64,000 nt of DNA from positions 558,001-622,000 of the forward strand of contig OY978103.1 of the NCBI GenBank assembly GCA_963854735.1, in the 5' to 3' direction. This document shows positions 1-11,050 of the stretch, in pieces. The position numbers and the translations under genes are program-made. The notes under the pieces were generated by a model, which saw only the letters and a program-made list of their open reading frames with translations, had not been told where the DNA came from and searched no databases. How positions within the stretch are numbered: the first letter of the stretch is position 1; each line of letters starts with the position of its first letter. Source of the DNA: Marvania coccoides (Eukaryota; Chlorophyta; Trebouxiophyceae; Chlorellales; Chlorellaceae).

Positions 1-640
1 ACCTTTCTTTCATATTTTAAAAGACCGGCTGAACGTTTTTCCTTTTTTCTTCTTCATGCGTCCAACGGAATAATCAATTTTCATTATTGCTGCTGGTGCA
101 TGGGTTCTTTCTCTCCTAATAATGTATTATTTAGAAACACCACCATGGGTTGTATAGCTCTTAGGTGTAACGCGAGTGGGTGATTATTGCGAGAGAGAAA
201 AGTCGAGGGGAATAAAGAAGCGGGGCCGGTGGCTGCGGCCCCTACCAGAATAACCCACGTTGCATGAGTGCCACCCATGCGCTCTCGCGATGGCGTGGCA
301 TGCGTTAGAAGTTTAAGAGCTGCCTGCAACAAAAAAATCTTCGGCCCCCCTCCAAATTCTTTCTACTAGGCTTGCACGGCGTGTATTTTCAATTTTGGAG
401 GCTGTCGTCACCATTCTACCACTTGATCATCCCTTGCTGCGCTAGTACCAGCCAGAGATCGGCTTTGATCACGCTTATAATTTCTCGATTATTATCCCAA
501 TCGACTTTTGCAGCAATTTTTTTTCTTTGCATTTTATTTGAGAGACGGGATTTTGTTTTGGAAGCACCATCCTCATGGTGCGCTGAATCGCAGCACCCTG
601 CGCTCAGTTTTGCAGTCACCAAACTCCAACATTTTCCTCT
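1..640. other. Intergenic left edge, nothing recognised
   Basis: No open frame here resembles a known protein, and frames on both strands are short and low in complexity. The last part presumably holds the promoter and 5' UTR of the phosphatase gene that starts at 641. The 3' end of a gene lying to the left of the window cannot be excluded. Confidence 0.4.
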
Positions 641-2069
641 ATGAACGGACGAATAGATACTCACTCGAAATTGTTGGAGATGGCTGATCGTGACAATGAA
701 GACGGCATGGTGACAGCAGACGGCACAGAGCAGAGCGTGGACACCAACACTGAAGACTCTCTGCCCATGGCCTTTCAATCGGTTATTACACAAGTGGACG
801 CGCGGCCTGGGCCTTCCCGAGCAGATGACTTGGACGGCAGGACATCCTGGAAGTCCAAGTTCCGGTGAGCCCTCGTTTCGCTGCCCCCCGAGTGCCAAAA
901 CTCCATTGGATTTGTGTTGGTTGGCAACCAATTTCACGTTTCTCACGCTGTTCACCCCATTTCGAATGCTCAGGAGTATTCTATGCTGTCTGGCCCCGCC
1001 TGCAGCCGAGCACGTCCCCAGCGAAGAGGAGGGCCCTGTCGTCATTCGACCGCCACCAGTCACGGAGCTCCCTCGCTGGCCAGAGCCGGTCATAGGTAGG
1101 CAAAACCCACACTTTTAAGCACCTAATGCAATTACAGAAAATCAGCCTCTCAACTCAACCCATCCATTTCTCACCGCAAAACATCCCTGAACCCACCTAT
1201 TACAAAATTATTGTCCACATCCTCCCTCTATACTCATAATCACAATCACAAATCAAAACCGAAAGTTAATACCCCTTTCTTACCTCGCTTCCTCCAGGCC
1301 CTCCTGCTGCGCATGACGTGGGAAAAAAGACGCTGGTGCTGGATCTGGACGAAACTTTAGTTCACTCCTCCTTCCGCCCCGTTGCTTCCCCTGATTACGT
1401 CATCCCCGTGGAAATCGAGGGCCGCATCGTCGACGTGTACGTCCTCAAGCGCCCTTTCGTCGACCACTTCCTGCGCGCGGTGGGGCAGCGCTTCGAGGTG
1501 GTGGTTTTCACCGCTTCATTGGGAAAGTATGCGGATCCACTACTGGACCTGCTGGATCGATCCGGGGTGGTGCGCTGGCGGCTGTTTCGGGAGGCGTGCT
1601 ACCCCTACGAGGGGTCCTACGTCAAGGATCTGCAGTGCATGGGCCGCGACATGGGGCAAATCATTATTGTGGACAACTCACCTCACTCGTACGCGTTCCA
1701 GCCCGAAAATGCGATCCCCATCGAGACTTTTATCGATGAAATGCAGGACCAGGATCTGCTGGAGTGCCTGGACCTGCTGCTGGCGGTGGAGGACGCGGCG
1801 GACGTGAGGGGGGCGCTGGCCGAGGCGATGGCGAGGTAAATTTATGTATTGAAGTTTCACTGTTATTTTTGTTTTGTTTTCAGGGTAATTTCAGTCGAGG
1901 AGATGAAATTTATTGAGAATTGCCTTGAGGAGTGCATAATAATGACCTAAATTTGTTATTTTTCTTTCCTTTTCCTGTCTGCAGGCGAGAAGCGGGGCTG
2001 CCGTTTGCTGATCCCGAGAAACAAGGGAAGCAGCAGCAGCTGTCCCCCCGACCCAATGATGTCATTTAA
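641..2069 (+). CDS. SCP/FCP1-type small CTD phosphatase (HAD family)
   Basis: Four exons, 641-864, 974-1095, 1298-1835 and 1985-2069, join in frame to about 322 residues. The third exon carries the HAD/NLI-interacting-factor phosphatase domain. It opens with the catalytic [10 protein letters not shown] motif (DxDxT), then has a conserved VVFTAS segment and a C-terminal VDNSP motif. Family members dephosphorylate serines of the RNA polymerase II C-terminal domain or related nuclear and membrane substrates. The N-terminal 110 residues are acidic and low in complexity, as is usual for small CTD phosphatases. All introns are GT-AG. The start is the first ATG of the open frame. The exact substrate cannot be deduced. 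Confidence 0.88.
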
Positions 2070-2668
2070 GAATCGATACCATACGATGCTCAGGTGATCT
2101 GTTGCTGCCCCCACAAATAAAGTAAATAGAAAGCGAGCAGTGTACATTTTTCTTTCTTTCTTCTTTCTGAAGATGAGGTTTTCAGGCAGGGCCTTTTTTG
2201 TTTCTTTTGTTCCTTTCTCTGCGCGACGGGTTAAACCTTGCTTCGTTTTTTAACTTTCTTCCCCCTGGACCTCCCCTCCTGCTCGTAAACGCTGAATTTC
2301 TTTCTTCCTACTGTATGCTGTTATATAACTGACTGTACGGACTTAACTAAAATGAAGCCCGTGCATGCATTCTGCATTTCCTCCCTATTTTTCTTTGTCT
2401 GTTTCTTCATTTATGATTTTCCTCTCAGCGCCGTGCCTCACCGAAACAGCCTTTGTTTGTGCAGTTGTTTATCGAAACGCATGCCGGCGTTGCTTCTTGA
2501 CCTACATTGCCCTTTTTTAATCTTTCTTCATCTCTCTCTCTCTTTCTTTCTGCACTACAGTTCATGCAAAATTTCAATCTGCTCCGACCGATGTTCTATT
2601 TTTTTTAAATAACGATACAAATAGAACTCCAGAATCTACAAACGAACAAGCGAAATACCAACCAACTA
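2070..2668. other. Convergent 3' intergenic, pyrimidine-rich
   Basis: This is the tail-to-tail spacer between the phosphatase and PWP2 genes. The plus strand is strongly T/C-rich, with many TTTCTTTC tracts. No convincing coding frame is seen. It probably holds both 3' UTRs. Confidence 0.5.
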
Positions 2669-5516
2669 TTACTCTTCATCAGCAGGCTGCTTCCGCTTCT
2701 TCTTCTTCTGGTTGCTCTTCCTCGAACTTTTCAACTCCTGCTGCTCCTCCTTTTCTGCAATGCCGCTGCCACCTAATTCCTCTACCACCGCTGCTGCCGC
2801 TTGTCCCTTCTCCTCGCCGCCCCCTCCAGCGCTGCACAGGTACCGCAGCCCGTACAAATTCGCCTCCACAGTGGACTGCAAGTCTTCTTGCAGCCCGGCC
2901 AACGCCTTGTGCAGCGTGAGCAGCGCAGGGCCAGCCTCGCCCGCCCTCGACTGCACCGCGCCGCCGTGCCGCGTGCACACCGCCCGCGCCCACGCCAGCA
3001 AGTGCTCCAGGTGCGGGCTCTCCGGCAGAGCCTCGCCTAGAGCGCCCAGCACGCTCGGAGCAATACTGGATGGCAGAGCTGCCACTACGAGGTCCACTGA
3101 GGGGGGAGGGGTGGCCAGCAGCACGTGCCGGGTGAGCGCCGGGTCACGCAGCCGCAGCGCCACCAAAAGCGCGCGCAGGTAGGCGCCAGAGCCCAGCGCA
3201 CGCAGCACGGCAGCTGGGGTCACGTCTTCTGCCAAATCTGTGGGATCAAAGACCAGCCCTTCATCCAGGGAGTACAGCAGCACCCCTTCGGTGGTGGCGG
3301 CCGCCCAGGCGCGCCCCGTGGGCGACAGCGCGACGTCCCTGGTGCGAACCAGCTGAGAGCGCCCGGCAGCCACCCCCGGTAGCTTTGGCCGGGCGGTAGC
3401 CAGCAGCGCGGCCGGATCGTCGTCCTCATCGCTGTCTGGGGCGTCGATCTGGTCCAGAGGGCCCGCGTACGTCATATTACGCGAGTTGAGCTGATCCAAT
3501 ACTCCGTCCAACGAGCGGTTGTGCGTAATTTGGACCCTCCGCAGCATGACGCGCTCCGCCACGTCGTACAGACACACGTACTTGGAGGATCCGCCCGCCA
3601 GCAAGAAGGCGCCGTCAGCGGAGAAAGCCAGCGAGGTGAAAGCGCGGCCCGATGAGGTGTTGGCTGCGGTGCGGCGGTCCGACCGCAGCCGCCCCCCCGC
3701 GATGTCCATTCGCCCGTGTATCACGCCGTGTAGCTCCGCTTCCACCGCGTCCCACAGGTAGATCTGGCCGTCGATCGTAGAGGAGGCCAATCTTCGGCCG
3801 TCAGGGTGCCAGGCCAACGCCAGCACGTCGCGGCTGTGTTGCAGCTCCTCCACGCCGCCCTTGCCGGCGAATACGTCCCACGTGCGCACGGTGGCGTCCC
3901 ACGATGCTGACGCCAGCAGCGAAGACCCCGGCGAGAAGGCAACGCTCACCACCGGTCCCTCATGCCCAGCCAGCACGTCCAGCAGGCGCCCCGTTTTCAA
4001 GCTCCACACAAACAGCTGAAATGTGTCCTGGCTGCCTGCCACCACCAGCTCGCCTCCCGGGTCAATTGTCAAGGAAGAAAACTGTACGGGCGTGGGCGTG
4101 GTCATCGTGCGGAAATTACGATACCTCACGAGATCGAACGCGCGCACGGTGCCGTCCAGGCTGGCGCTGAGCACCGCGTGCCCCGAGGGCGCGAACGCCA
4201 CCGCCGTCACCGGCGCCGTGTGGTCGGCAAACGTCACAAAACAGAATCCATTCAACAGCGTCCACACTTTGACCTTTGAGTCGTCCGCGCCCGTGGCGAG
4301 GTAGGCGCCGTCCGGGGAGAATGCCACCGCGGACACGTCGTAGAAGTGCCCCTGTTGCTTCAAAACGTAGCTCTCAGAGCGCCACTCCCACACTACAAGC
4401 TGGCCCATGGCTGCGCTGCCTACTGCCACCCAGTCGCCGCTGGCATTGAAGGCCAGAGAGGTGACGGCGTCGCGGCCGATGGAAATGGTGTGGATGGTGG
4501 CCAGGTCGGGCAGCTGCAGCAGCTCAAACAGGCCGTGCGAAAATCCCACCGCCAAGACACCCAGCTCGCCGTGAAACGACGCCGCCGTGAGCTTGGCGCC
4601 GCGTTGGTTGAAGTAGAACTTGTCGGTCATGCGCCAGTGCCCGCCAGCGAACGTCAGCGACTGCTCTGGGTGGGCGACTCCCCCGTCGGAATCTTCGCCG
4701 CCGATTTCTTCCGCAGTCGCTTCCTCCTCGCCCGAGCCCGTCTCCCCTGCTTTGTAATAGCTCCACGCCCGCACTGTGCCGTCGCGAGACAACGTGTACA
4801 GCGCGGGAGCCTCTTTCCCCAGCAGCCCTGCAGCTTCTTGCACCTTTTTGGAGGTGAAATGCACCGCCAGCGGGGTATCTTTGTGGCCAGCCAGCGTGGG
4901 AGGGGTGTACCCTTCAACCGGGTGCAGCGAAAACACCCGCACGGTCAAATCCTTCGAGGCGGCGGCCACCCAGGTGGAATCGCTGCTCCAGTCGAGGGCT
5001 ACCACATCTGCGTGGCACTGACCGTAGGTGCGGTGCAGCTCCATAGGGGCCACCGTTTTTTCGAGCCCGGGGCGGCGCCAGACCTGCACCAGGCGGCCGA
5101 CTGCGGCGGCGACAAAACGGCCATCTGGTGAGAAGGCAGCGGCTCGCACGGTGCCCTTGAAGGAGAAGTGGTGCAGCAGGGCGCGGCGGCGGCGGTTGAT
5201 GACCAGCGCGCGGCCGTCCTCGTCGATGGAGAGCAGCAGGGTGCCATCAGGAGACACGCAGACGGTGCGGACGTTTTTAGCGTTTTCAAAGGGGAGGGTG
5301 GAGCTTGTGGACTCGGTGAGGTTAATCTGCAGAAAGGGGGGGAGTGTTAAGGTTAGAAGCGCGTGTGGAGAGCGTGAAACCGATAGATGGGCTCGAAAAA
5401 ATTTGCCGCACCTGGCCAACTCGATTGCCGACGGGCGTGAGGAGGTCGTTGCCGCTGACAACCAGGTTGCCGCCGCGGTAAGGGGCTCCTAGGAGGTTGC
5501 TGAATTTGAAATTCAT
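2669..5516 (-). CDS. PWP2: PWP2/UTP1, WD40 component of the U3 snoRNP (SSU processome)
   Basis: Two exons on the minus strand, 5516-5412 and 5326-2669, give about 920 residues, the same size class as yeast Pwp2 (923). The first exon encodes the diagnostic N-terminus MNFKFSNLLG followed by YRGGNL and PVGNRV, typical of PWP2. The rest is a long array of WD40 repeats forming two propellers, followed by the C-terminal PWP2 helical domain and a basic, Lys-rich tail. In other eukaryotes PWP2 is part of the UTP-B complex, which assembles on pre-18S rRNA in the nucleolus. The intron is GT-AG. Confidence 0.95.
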
Positions 5517-5866
5517 CGTGTTGTTTGATTAATGACTGAAGTGGGCGAGTTAAATATAAGATTTATATGAAAATTGAAAGCATCGCGGCTGCCGTTGATG
5601 TTGAGGCAGTGCTATGCTTTAGCAATGAAAATTCAATAATATTTAATGCGCATGCATGAAGAAACAGGCCGATGTACAAGTTTTCCCTCGCTTGTCCTTC
5701 ACCCTTTTTGATGGAGTGAAAAAACCGGCAATTTAAAACTCAATTCACCAAAATTCGCATGATCATGACCTGAACATGAATTCCAGATCACTACACACCG
5801 GCCCTGCCGCAAACCCGGCTTTTTTTTTTTTGACGATTCTAAATTTCAGTTCGAACGAAAAATGAA
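5517..5866. other. Divergent promoter region
   Basis: AT-rich spacer between the head-to-head PWP2 (minus) and esterase-like (plus) genes. It presumably holds both promoters. No specific element is recognised. Confidence 0.4.
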
Positions 5867-8253
5867 ATGACCAAACAGGACCGCGAACGCCACAGTACAC
5901 CACCATCACAGCATGACATGCGCTTGCGAACACGCGCAGGGCACGACAGCCGCACCCTGCAACCTTTTTCCCCTACCGCTACTGTGGCTGTTGTCTTGCT
6001 CGCTGTGCTGCTGTGCCCGCAGGCAGCGTTGGCGCAGCACATCCGGGACTCGCGGTCCCACGAGTGCGCTGCGTTCACCCCCACCCTCTGTGCTATTCCA
6101 GGCGCCCAGGTGGACCGATCTCATTGCCCCAACTGCCACTTCGAGGTTGCCCGTGCTTTCTTTTGTCCTCTAGTGGCAGCCGGGTACTACAGCTATGCCA
6201 CGGGACGGTCAGAGGGCGGAGGGTGCCCCAACCCCTTCATGGCGCAGGCAAGCCTCGTCTTGATTGCTTTGTTTACACCCACTGTAGCTGGGGTTTTTTG
6301 AACGGAATTTGAGCGTTACTTGACTGTTTGGGGTCGCAGACGCACCACCTGCCGCCGCCCTGTGGCGCGCGCTGCTGCCGCACCGAGCACCAGGGCATCT
6401 TTGAGGAGGACGAACCGCTGGAGGAGCCGGCGTCGCCTCGGAAGAAAGGCAGCAGTGCTGTCATCGACGGAACCCTCTCCAGCACGCCGCTGCCAAGGCA
6501 AGCATTCGTGCCCAGAGACTCGGTGAGAAGTTTTATTATTTTTGTATCTGCTTAGAGTTTTTAATCTCTACTTCAGCGCGTTCTTATAAAATTTGACTGC
6601 CCATTTTTGTTGGTAGTTGAACAATAATTTTTTTTCCCCCTCTCGCAGACGTGCCGGTACAAGGAGATCAGCCGGGGCCAGGTGATGCGCTTCCTGGCCA
6701 CCCACAACTCTTCGTTAGTGGTAATTGGGGATTCCACCATGCGGCAGGCGTTTTTGAGAGTCGTGTCGATGATGAGGGGGCAGCAGCGGCTGCTGGACTA
6801 CCACATACACACCCACGTAAGAAAGTTAACCCTATTAGGTTACCATTCAGCAGCTTTCCCTCTTTTAAAATATAAAATAATGCGTTTTGCTGAGGTTTCC
6901 GCCCATTTTTAATAGGCGCATGCTTCCTTCTCGTTTCTGTTCCTCATCCCATTTGAAAGGGAAAAAATACGGGGTAAACTGCTGCAACTATTATTCATTA
7001 CACTTTTCTTTCTTCCATACCATACAGGCGCAGTACCAGGTCTGTCGAGAGGTCGACTTTCTTCGGTTGGCAGCCAACAACCCCACCGGCGACGCCACCC
7101 CCTCAGACCCCTCCTTCCTCAAGGCCCAGATCCCCGCGTTCTTCCATGCGGAGGTGGGCCCGGGTCAGGCGGACGCCAAGCGCGTGCTGTCCGAGTGCTC
7201 CCACCCTCCGCTGCAGATGCACTACCTGCAGGCGCCGCTGTTCAATGCGCAGCGAGAGGTGCTGGCGAGGTACACCAAGGGACTGGCCAGCGGGCAGCAC
7301 CCGGTGTTTTTGATTTCAGTGGGGTGAGGAGGAGCAGCGACTCCCCGTGATTTTGTTTAATCATTTTTTATCGAGGGGCATTTTATGAGGGGCTGATAAA
7401 AGAGCTGTATAATGAATTTTTGTCCCTTCAAAATGCCGTAATTTTTGTTTCTTTTATGCCATGAAAAGAGAGCAAAGTTGCTTGCTACCTTGCCTAACCC
7501 CCCCACCCACCCCGCCCTTAACCGGCATTCAGATTTTGGCAGCCTGGCGAGTATGTGCCCATCGCCTACCTGCGCGCGCTGGAGGACCTGCGGGACGCCG
7601 CGCTGCGCGTGATCTTCATTGGCGTCCCAGTCTCTAACCTGCTGGACTCTGAGCGGCGGAGGCAGCTGACCGTGCGGAACGAAAAAATAAGGAGGTCAGT
7701 TATTTTTAGTTTATTTTTCAATTTAATATATGATATTGTTGTATTGTAGAGATATTTTGAATTAATTTTGTACTGAATTGCTCTGCACTGCCCGGAAATG
7801 CTGATACAGTCTCGTCCCATGTGATTCCCCCCCCCCTTCATTCTCCCTTTTTAATATTCAATCTCCGCCGCCCTTCCTAAATAAATTTATTCCCTTCAAT
7901 ATATATTCAGATGGGTCGATAAGCAGGGGGCTCCCTACTCCTACGTCGATTTTGAAAACCTGGTGGCTGCCCCCGGAGCGCCCAAGGGCACGCAAGGCAG
8001 CAAGCACTTCAGCTGCTGGGTGGAGTGGCGGGGGGTGGTGAAGTTCCCCACCAGCGCAGCGGGCAACGTTGGCGGGGAGGGGCAGCTCACGGGGCAGCCT
8101 GATCGTGTCCACACCGATATCCCTGGGACGTGTGCCGATGAAATGAATAGAAACCTGTGGCAGGTGATCTTAAACGGGCTGCACGACAGCTCCGGCACCC
8201 AGGCCCTGGCCAACGCCGAACCAGGGTTCGGCCAGCACATGCTGCGACGGTGA
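5867..8253 (+). CDS. Secreted or Golgi PC-esterase/TBL-like protein with GDS motif
   Basis: Six exons (5867-6247, 6340-6522, 6649-6816, 7028-7323, 7533-7694, 7911-8253) join in frame to about 510 residues. A hydrophobic segment near residues 43-60, ending in ALA-Q, looks like a signal peptide or anchor. An in-frame Met at 5918 is an alternative start. Exon 3 encodes VVIGDSTMRQ near residue 215, matching the nucleophile GDS motif of the trichome-birefringence-like/CAS1-type PC-esterase superfamily, which acylates or deacylates wall polysaccharides and glycans. The C-terminal DxxH partner motif is not obvious, so catalysis is uncertain. Several Cys residues suit a secretory protein. The first intron begins with GC (GCAAGC); the others are GT-AG. 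Confidence 0.6.
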
Positions 8254-8505
8254 TGATAGCAGGATGGAGTGGCTGGTTATAATGTTAAACTATTAGCAAT
8301 TATTGACGACTTTTTCATGACGTGACTGGCGCTCTTATTGAATGACCTTTGGAGGCTCACATGCGCAATTTTATACTTGTTTCATTACTCTTTTTATTCC
8401 TATTTCGTACTTTCTTATTTCATCGGCACCAACGTCCGCTTATCTCATGTCAAGGCCAAAACGAACCTATAAAACCACCCCAATTGAAGACAAAAATAGA
8501 AGGTT

Positions 8506-10280
8506 TCAATCGTGGGCTAGCAGCGCCTTCACTTCCTCTTTCAAAGCCAACTCTGCCGGTGTTTTCCCTGCCTTATTCTGCGCCACCAGCGCCGCTTTCA
8601 CCCCCTCCCCGCCCCCCTCCAGCAGTGCCCTGCACACATCCACCCGTCCATTAGCCGCCGCCAGGTGCAGCGAGTTATTCCCCGCAGAATTCGCGGTCTC
8701 GGCAATGGCGCCCGCCGCCAGCAGCGCTTTCACCGCCACTGTCTTGCCGTTGCGAGTGGCCAGCATGAGGGGCGTCCAGCTGTCTTCGTTGGAGACCTCT
8801 GCTTGAGCCCCATGGGCCAGCAGCACCGCCAACATGTCTGCTGTGCCCTGTGTAGCAGCAAGAAAGAGAGGAGTAGCAAAATCTGAACACCCCAAGGAAG
8901 GGTCGGCGCCGTACTTCAGCGCCAGCTCCACCATGTCCACGTCTTGCAGCTCTGCGTGGGATAAAAAAGAAAGCAAAAAAACAAAGGAATGAAAGTGCTC
9001 GATCGATCTTATTTAGCAGCAAGGAAATGGATATTGACTATAGTTGCATAGATACAATACTGACCCAGGGCGTAGTGCAGGACCGTCCTGCCGTCGAAAT
9101 CCAGCGCGTCCGGGTCGCCGCCGTTCTGCAGCAGCAGCTCTGCCATGGCAGAATCGCCGCTCTCAAATGCCTGGTGCAGCGCAGTCTGGTGCAGCGGGCC
9201 CAGCTCCTCGCCGGCCCGCGTCCAACCCCCTTTGGCGTAGGTCGAAGCGTGGAAGGTGCGGTCGTTTACGTCAGCGCCTCTCGCTATCAGCAGCTTCACT
9301 GCTTCGGCACGCCCATTGATAGCAGCCAGATGGAGGGGCGTGTTGCCGCCCTCCAAGTCGTGCTGGTCAGTGGGAGCGCCCTGCGGCAAAAAGGAAGAAA
9401 GAAAAAGCATTTAATTAGTCATCATCCATGCGAGGGTAAATTTGTTATAAAGAAAAAACTGATTTTGATATGCCTGCCTTTTCGAGGAGGAACTCCAGGG
9501 CAGCGATGTGGCCGCCTTTGGCTGCCAGCAGAATGGGGGACATGCCTTCGCCGTTGAGGGGCGCGGGGTTGGCCTCTGGGTCTTCTTCAAAGATGCCTAT
9601 AAAAAATAAAAGAAACGCAATTTAGCCGTAAAAAATACAAGTAAATACAAGAAAATGCAGTCTTTTTAGTTGCAAAAACGGCTGTGAGAAATCAAATAAG
9701 TAGAAATGAAAAAAACAAATAATACTGCTGATGACTAGTACTCGCTTTTCAGAGCTTCGACATTTCCTTCGGCCGCTGCGTCAAACAGTCGAGGGTCTGG
9801 GCCCCCTAGCAACACCCGCACAGCGTCGTCTTTCGACAGCTCGTACGGCAACCGCCCATGGCCGTCTATGGCGTCGGCATCGGCGCCCAAGTCCAGCAGA
9901 ACGGCGCAGGCGTGAGCAGCATTTTTGTGAGCGCCGGCCGCGAAATGCAGCGGGGTTTGCTCCTATTTCGATCAAGAACAAAAAGAAAATTAGTGTTTAA
10001 ATCGTTGTGGGTTTGTATAAATGCCGCAATTGCAGTGCATGTGTACTTAAAAATTACTTGCCATCATGTTTTCTACGTTGATGTCGCACCCCAGGGCCAC
10101 CAGCTTCTCGATAGCTTCCACGTTGCCGTGGATAGATGCAATGTGCAGCGCGGTCTGGCCAATGCGGTTGGCGAAAGCCACGGGGACGCCCAGCGCGACG
10201 GCCGCCTCAATTCCTCCGACGTCGTTGTCTCTGGCGGCGTGCAGGAGAAGCAAGGGATCGGCAGGGATCCCGGCAGCCAT
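8506..10280 (-). CDS. Ankyrin-repeat protein (five exons)
   Basis: Minus-strand exons 10280-10062, 9962-9746, 9596-9478, 9380-9065 and 8951-8506 join in frame to about 438 residues. The protein is almost entirely ankyrin repeats (TPLHLAA...G, LL..GAD patterns), about ten to eleven units. There are no other domains and no targeting signal. Ankyrin stacks mediate protein-protein contacts, and the partner is unknown. Three of its four introns need a GC 5' splice site (GCAAGT at 10061, GCGAGT at 9745, GCAGGC at 9477) to keep repeat phasing. The fourth (9064) is GT. Repeat continuity across every junction supports the exon model. Confidence 0.85.
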
Positions 10281-10628
10281 CGTGAAGAAATGTATCAGCA
10301 GGCTTTTACAATAGATGGCGAGTGAATAGACGAGGGGAAAATAGTTGGTTGGTGCTAAAAAAAAATAAAAAAATAGCAAAGGATTGAGGATTGCAGCACT
10401 GATCTTGGGAAAGATGACAGGGTGGTCTTGCAGGAAAAATATAGATTTTATATATTGGGTCGTTGTTTTGGGACTTTTTTTTTTTCGACTTTTTGTTTCG
10501 CAACCCCACCCCCCCCCACCCCCCCACTTTTTTTTTTTTGCTGAGAGAGTTTTCAATACTAGTCACGCAAAATGCACCATTGCGCCATCTTTTAGCGGTT
10601 TAAATACAAAAGCGATTTAAATTGTTGA
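10281..10628. other. Divergent promoter region with homopolymer tracts
   Basis: Head-to-head spacer between the ankyrin and LYRM9-like genes. It contains a C-rich run near 10505-10527 and T-runs near 10477 and 10529. No coding frame is supported. Confidence 0.4.
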
Positions 10629-10971
10629 ATGTGTTTGTTACCTGCGCAAGGCCGCAGTCTCTTTCGCCAACTCTTCCGCTTAATACGACAACTCCCTACC
10701 AGGTATTTGCGTACATTAGTCAGTCCTCCGACAGCTCCCTTCTCCCCTCCCCCTCTACTCGTCAATAATTCCGATCGTTTCCCCCCTTGTCGTTTTTCAT
10801 CGCAGCGGGGGGGTGCAGGCCCACTACCGACGCACCCTCCGCAGCGAATTCCTGGCGTACGAGGACGAAGACGACGAGGAGCTGCTGCAGCGGCTGCACC
10901 ACCAAGCGCTTACCGACGCCCGCTGGGTTCTCTCAAAATACTCCAATAACTCGGCCCACGCCAGTCCTTAG
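10629..10971 (+). CDS. LYRM9: LYRM9-like LYR-motif protein, mitochondrial
   Basis: Two exons, 10629-10702 and 10806-10971, encode about 79 residues. Exon 1 has the LYR-type segment SLFRQLFRLIRQLPT. Exon 2 continues with VQAHYRRTLRSEF, a short acidic stretch, and a conserved end of the form ALTDARWVLSKY. This order and the total length match LYRM9 (about 78 residues) of the Complex1_LYR family. LYR proteins bind mitochondrial acyl-carrier protein and help assemble respiratory complexes or Fe-S proteins. The role of LYRM9 itself is unclear. It lies only about 80 bases before the transporter gene, on the same strand. Confidence 0.85.
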
Positions 10972-11050
10972 CGCGTGCTTTCCTTCCATATTCTTGAGAC
11001 CCACCCTCCTACACTCGAACCCGATACAATAAGTACATATCCTACCCCCT

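Noticed and set aside
416..1093. 225-codon minus-strand frame over the phosphatase N-terminus
   Set aside because: It overlaps the plus-strand exons of the phosphatase, has no family resemblance and looks like a mirror of GC-rich coding sequence.
10496..10540. C- and T-rich tract as a retroposon tail
   Set aside because: There is no body sequence or target-site duplication next to it; it looks like simple low-complexity promoter DNA.
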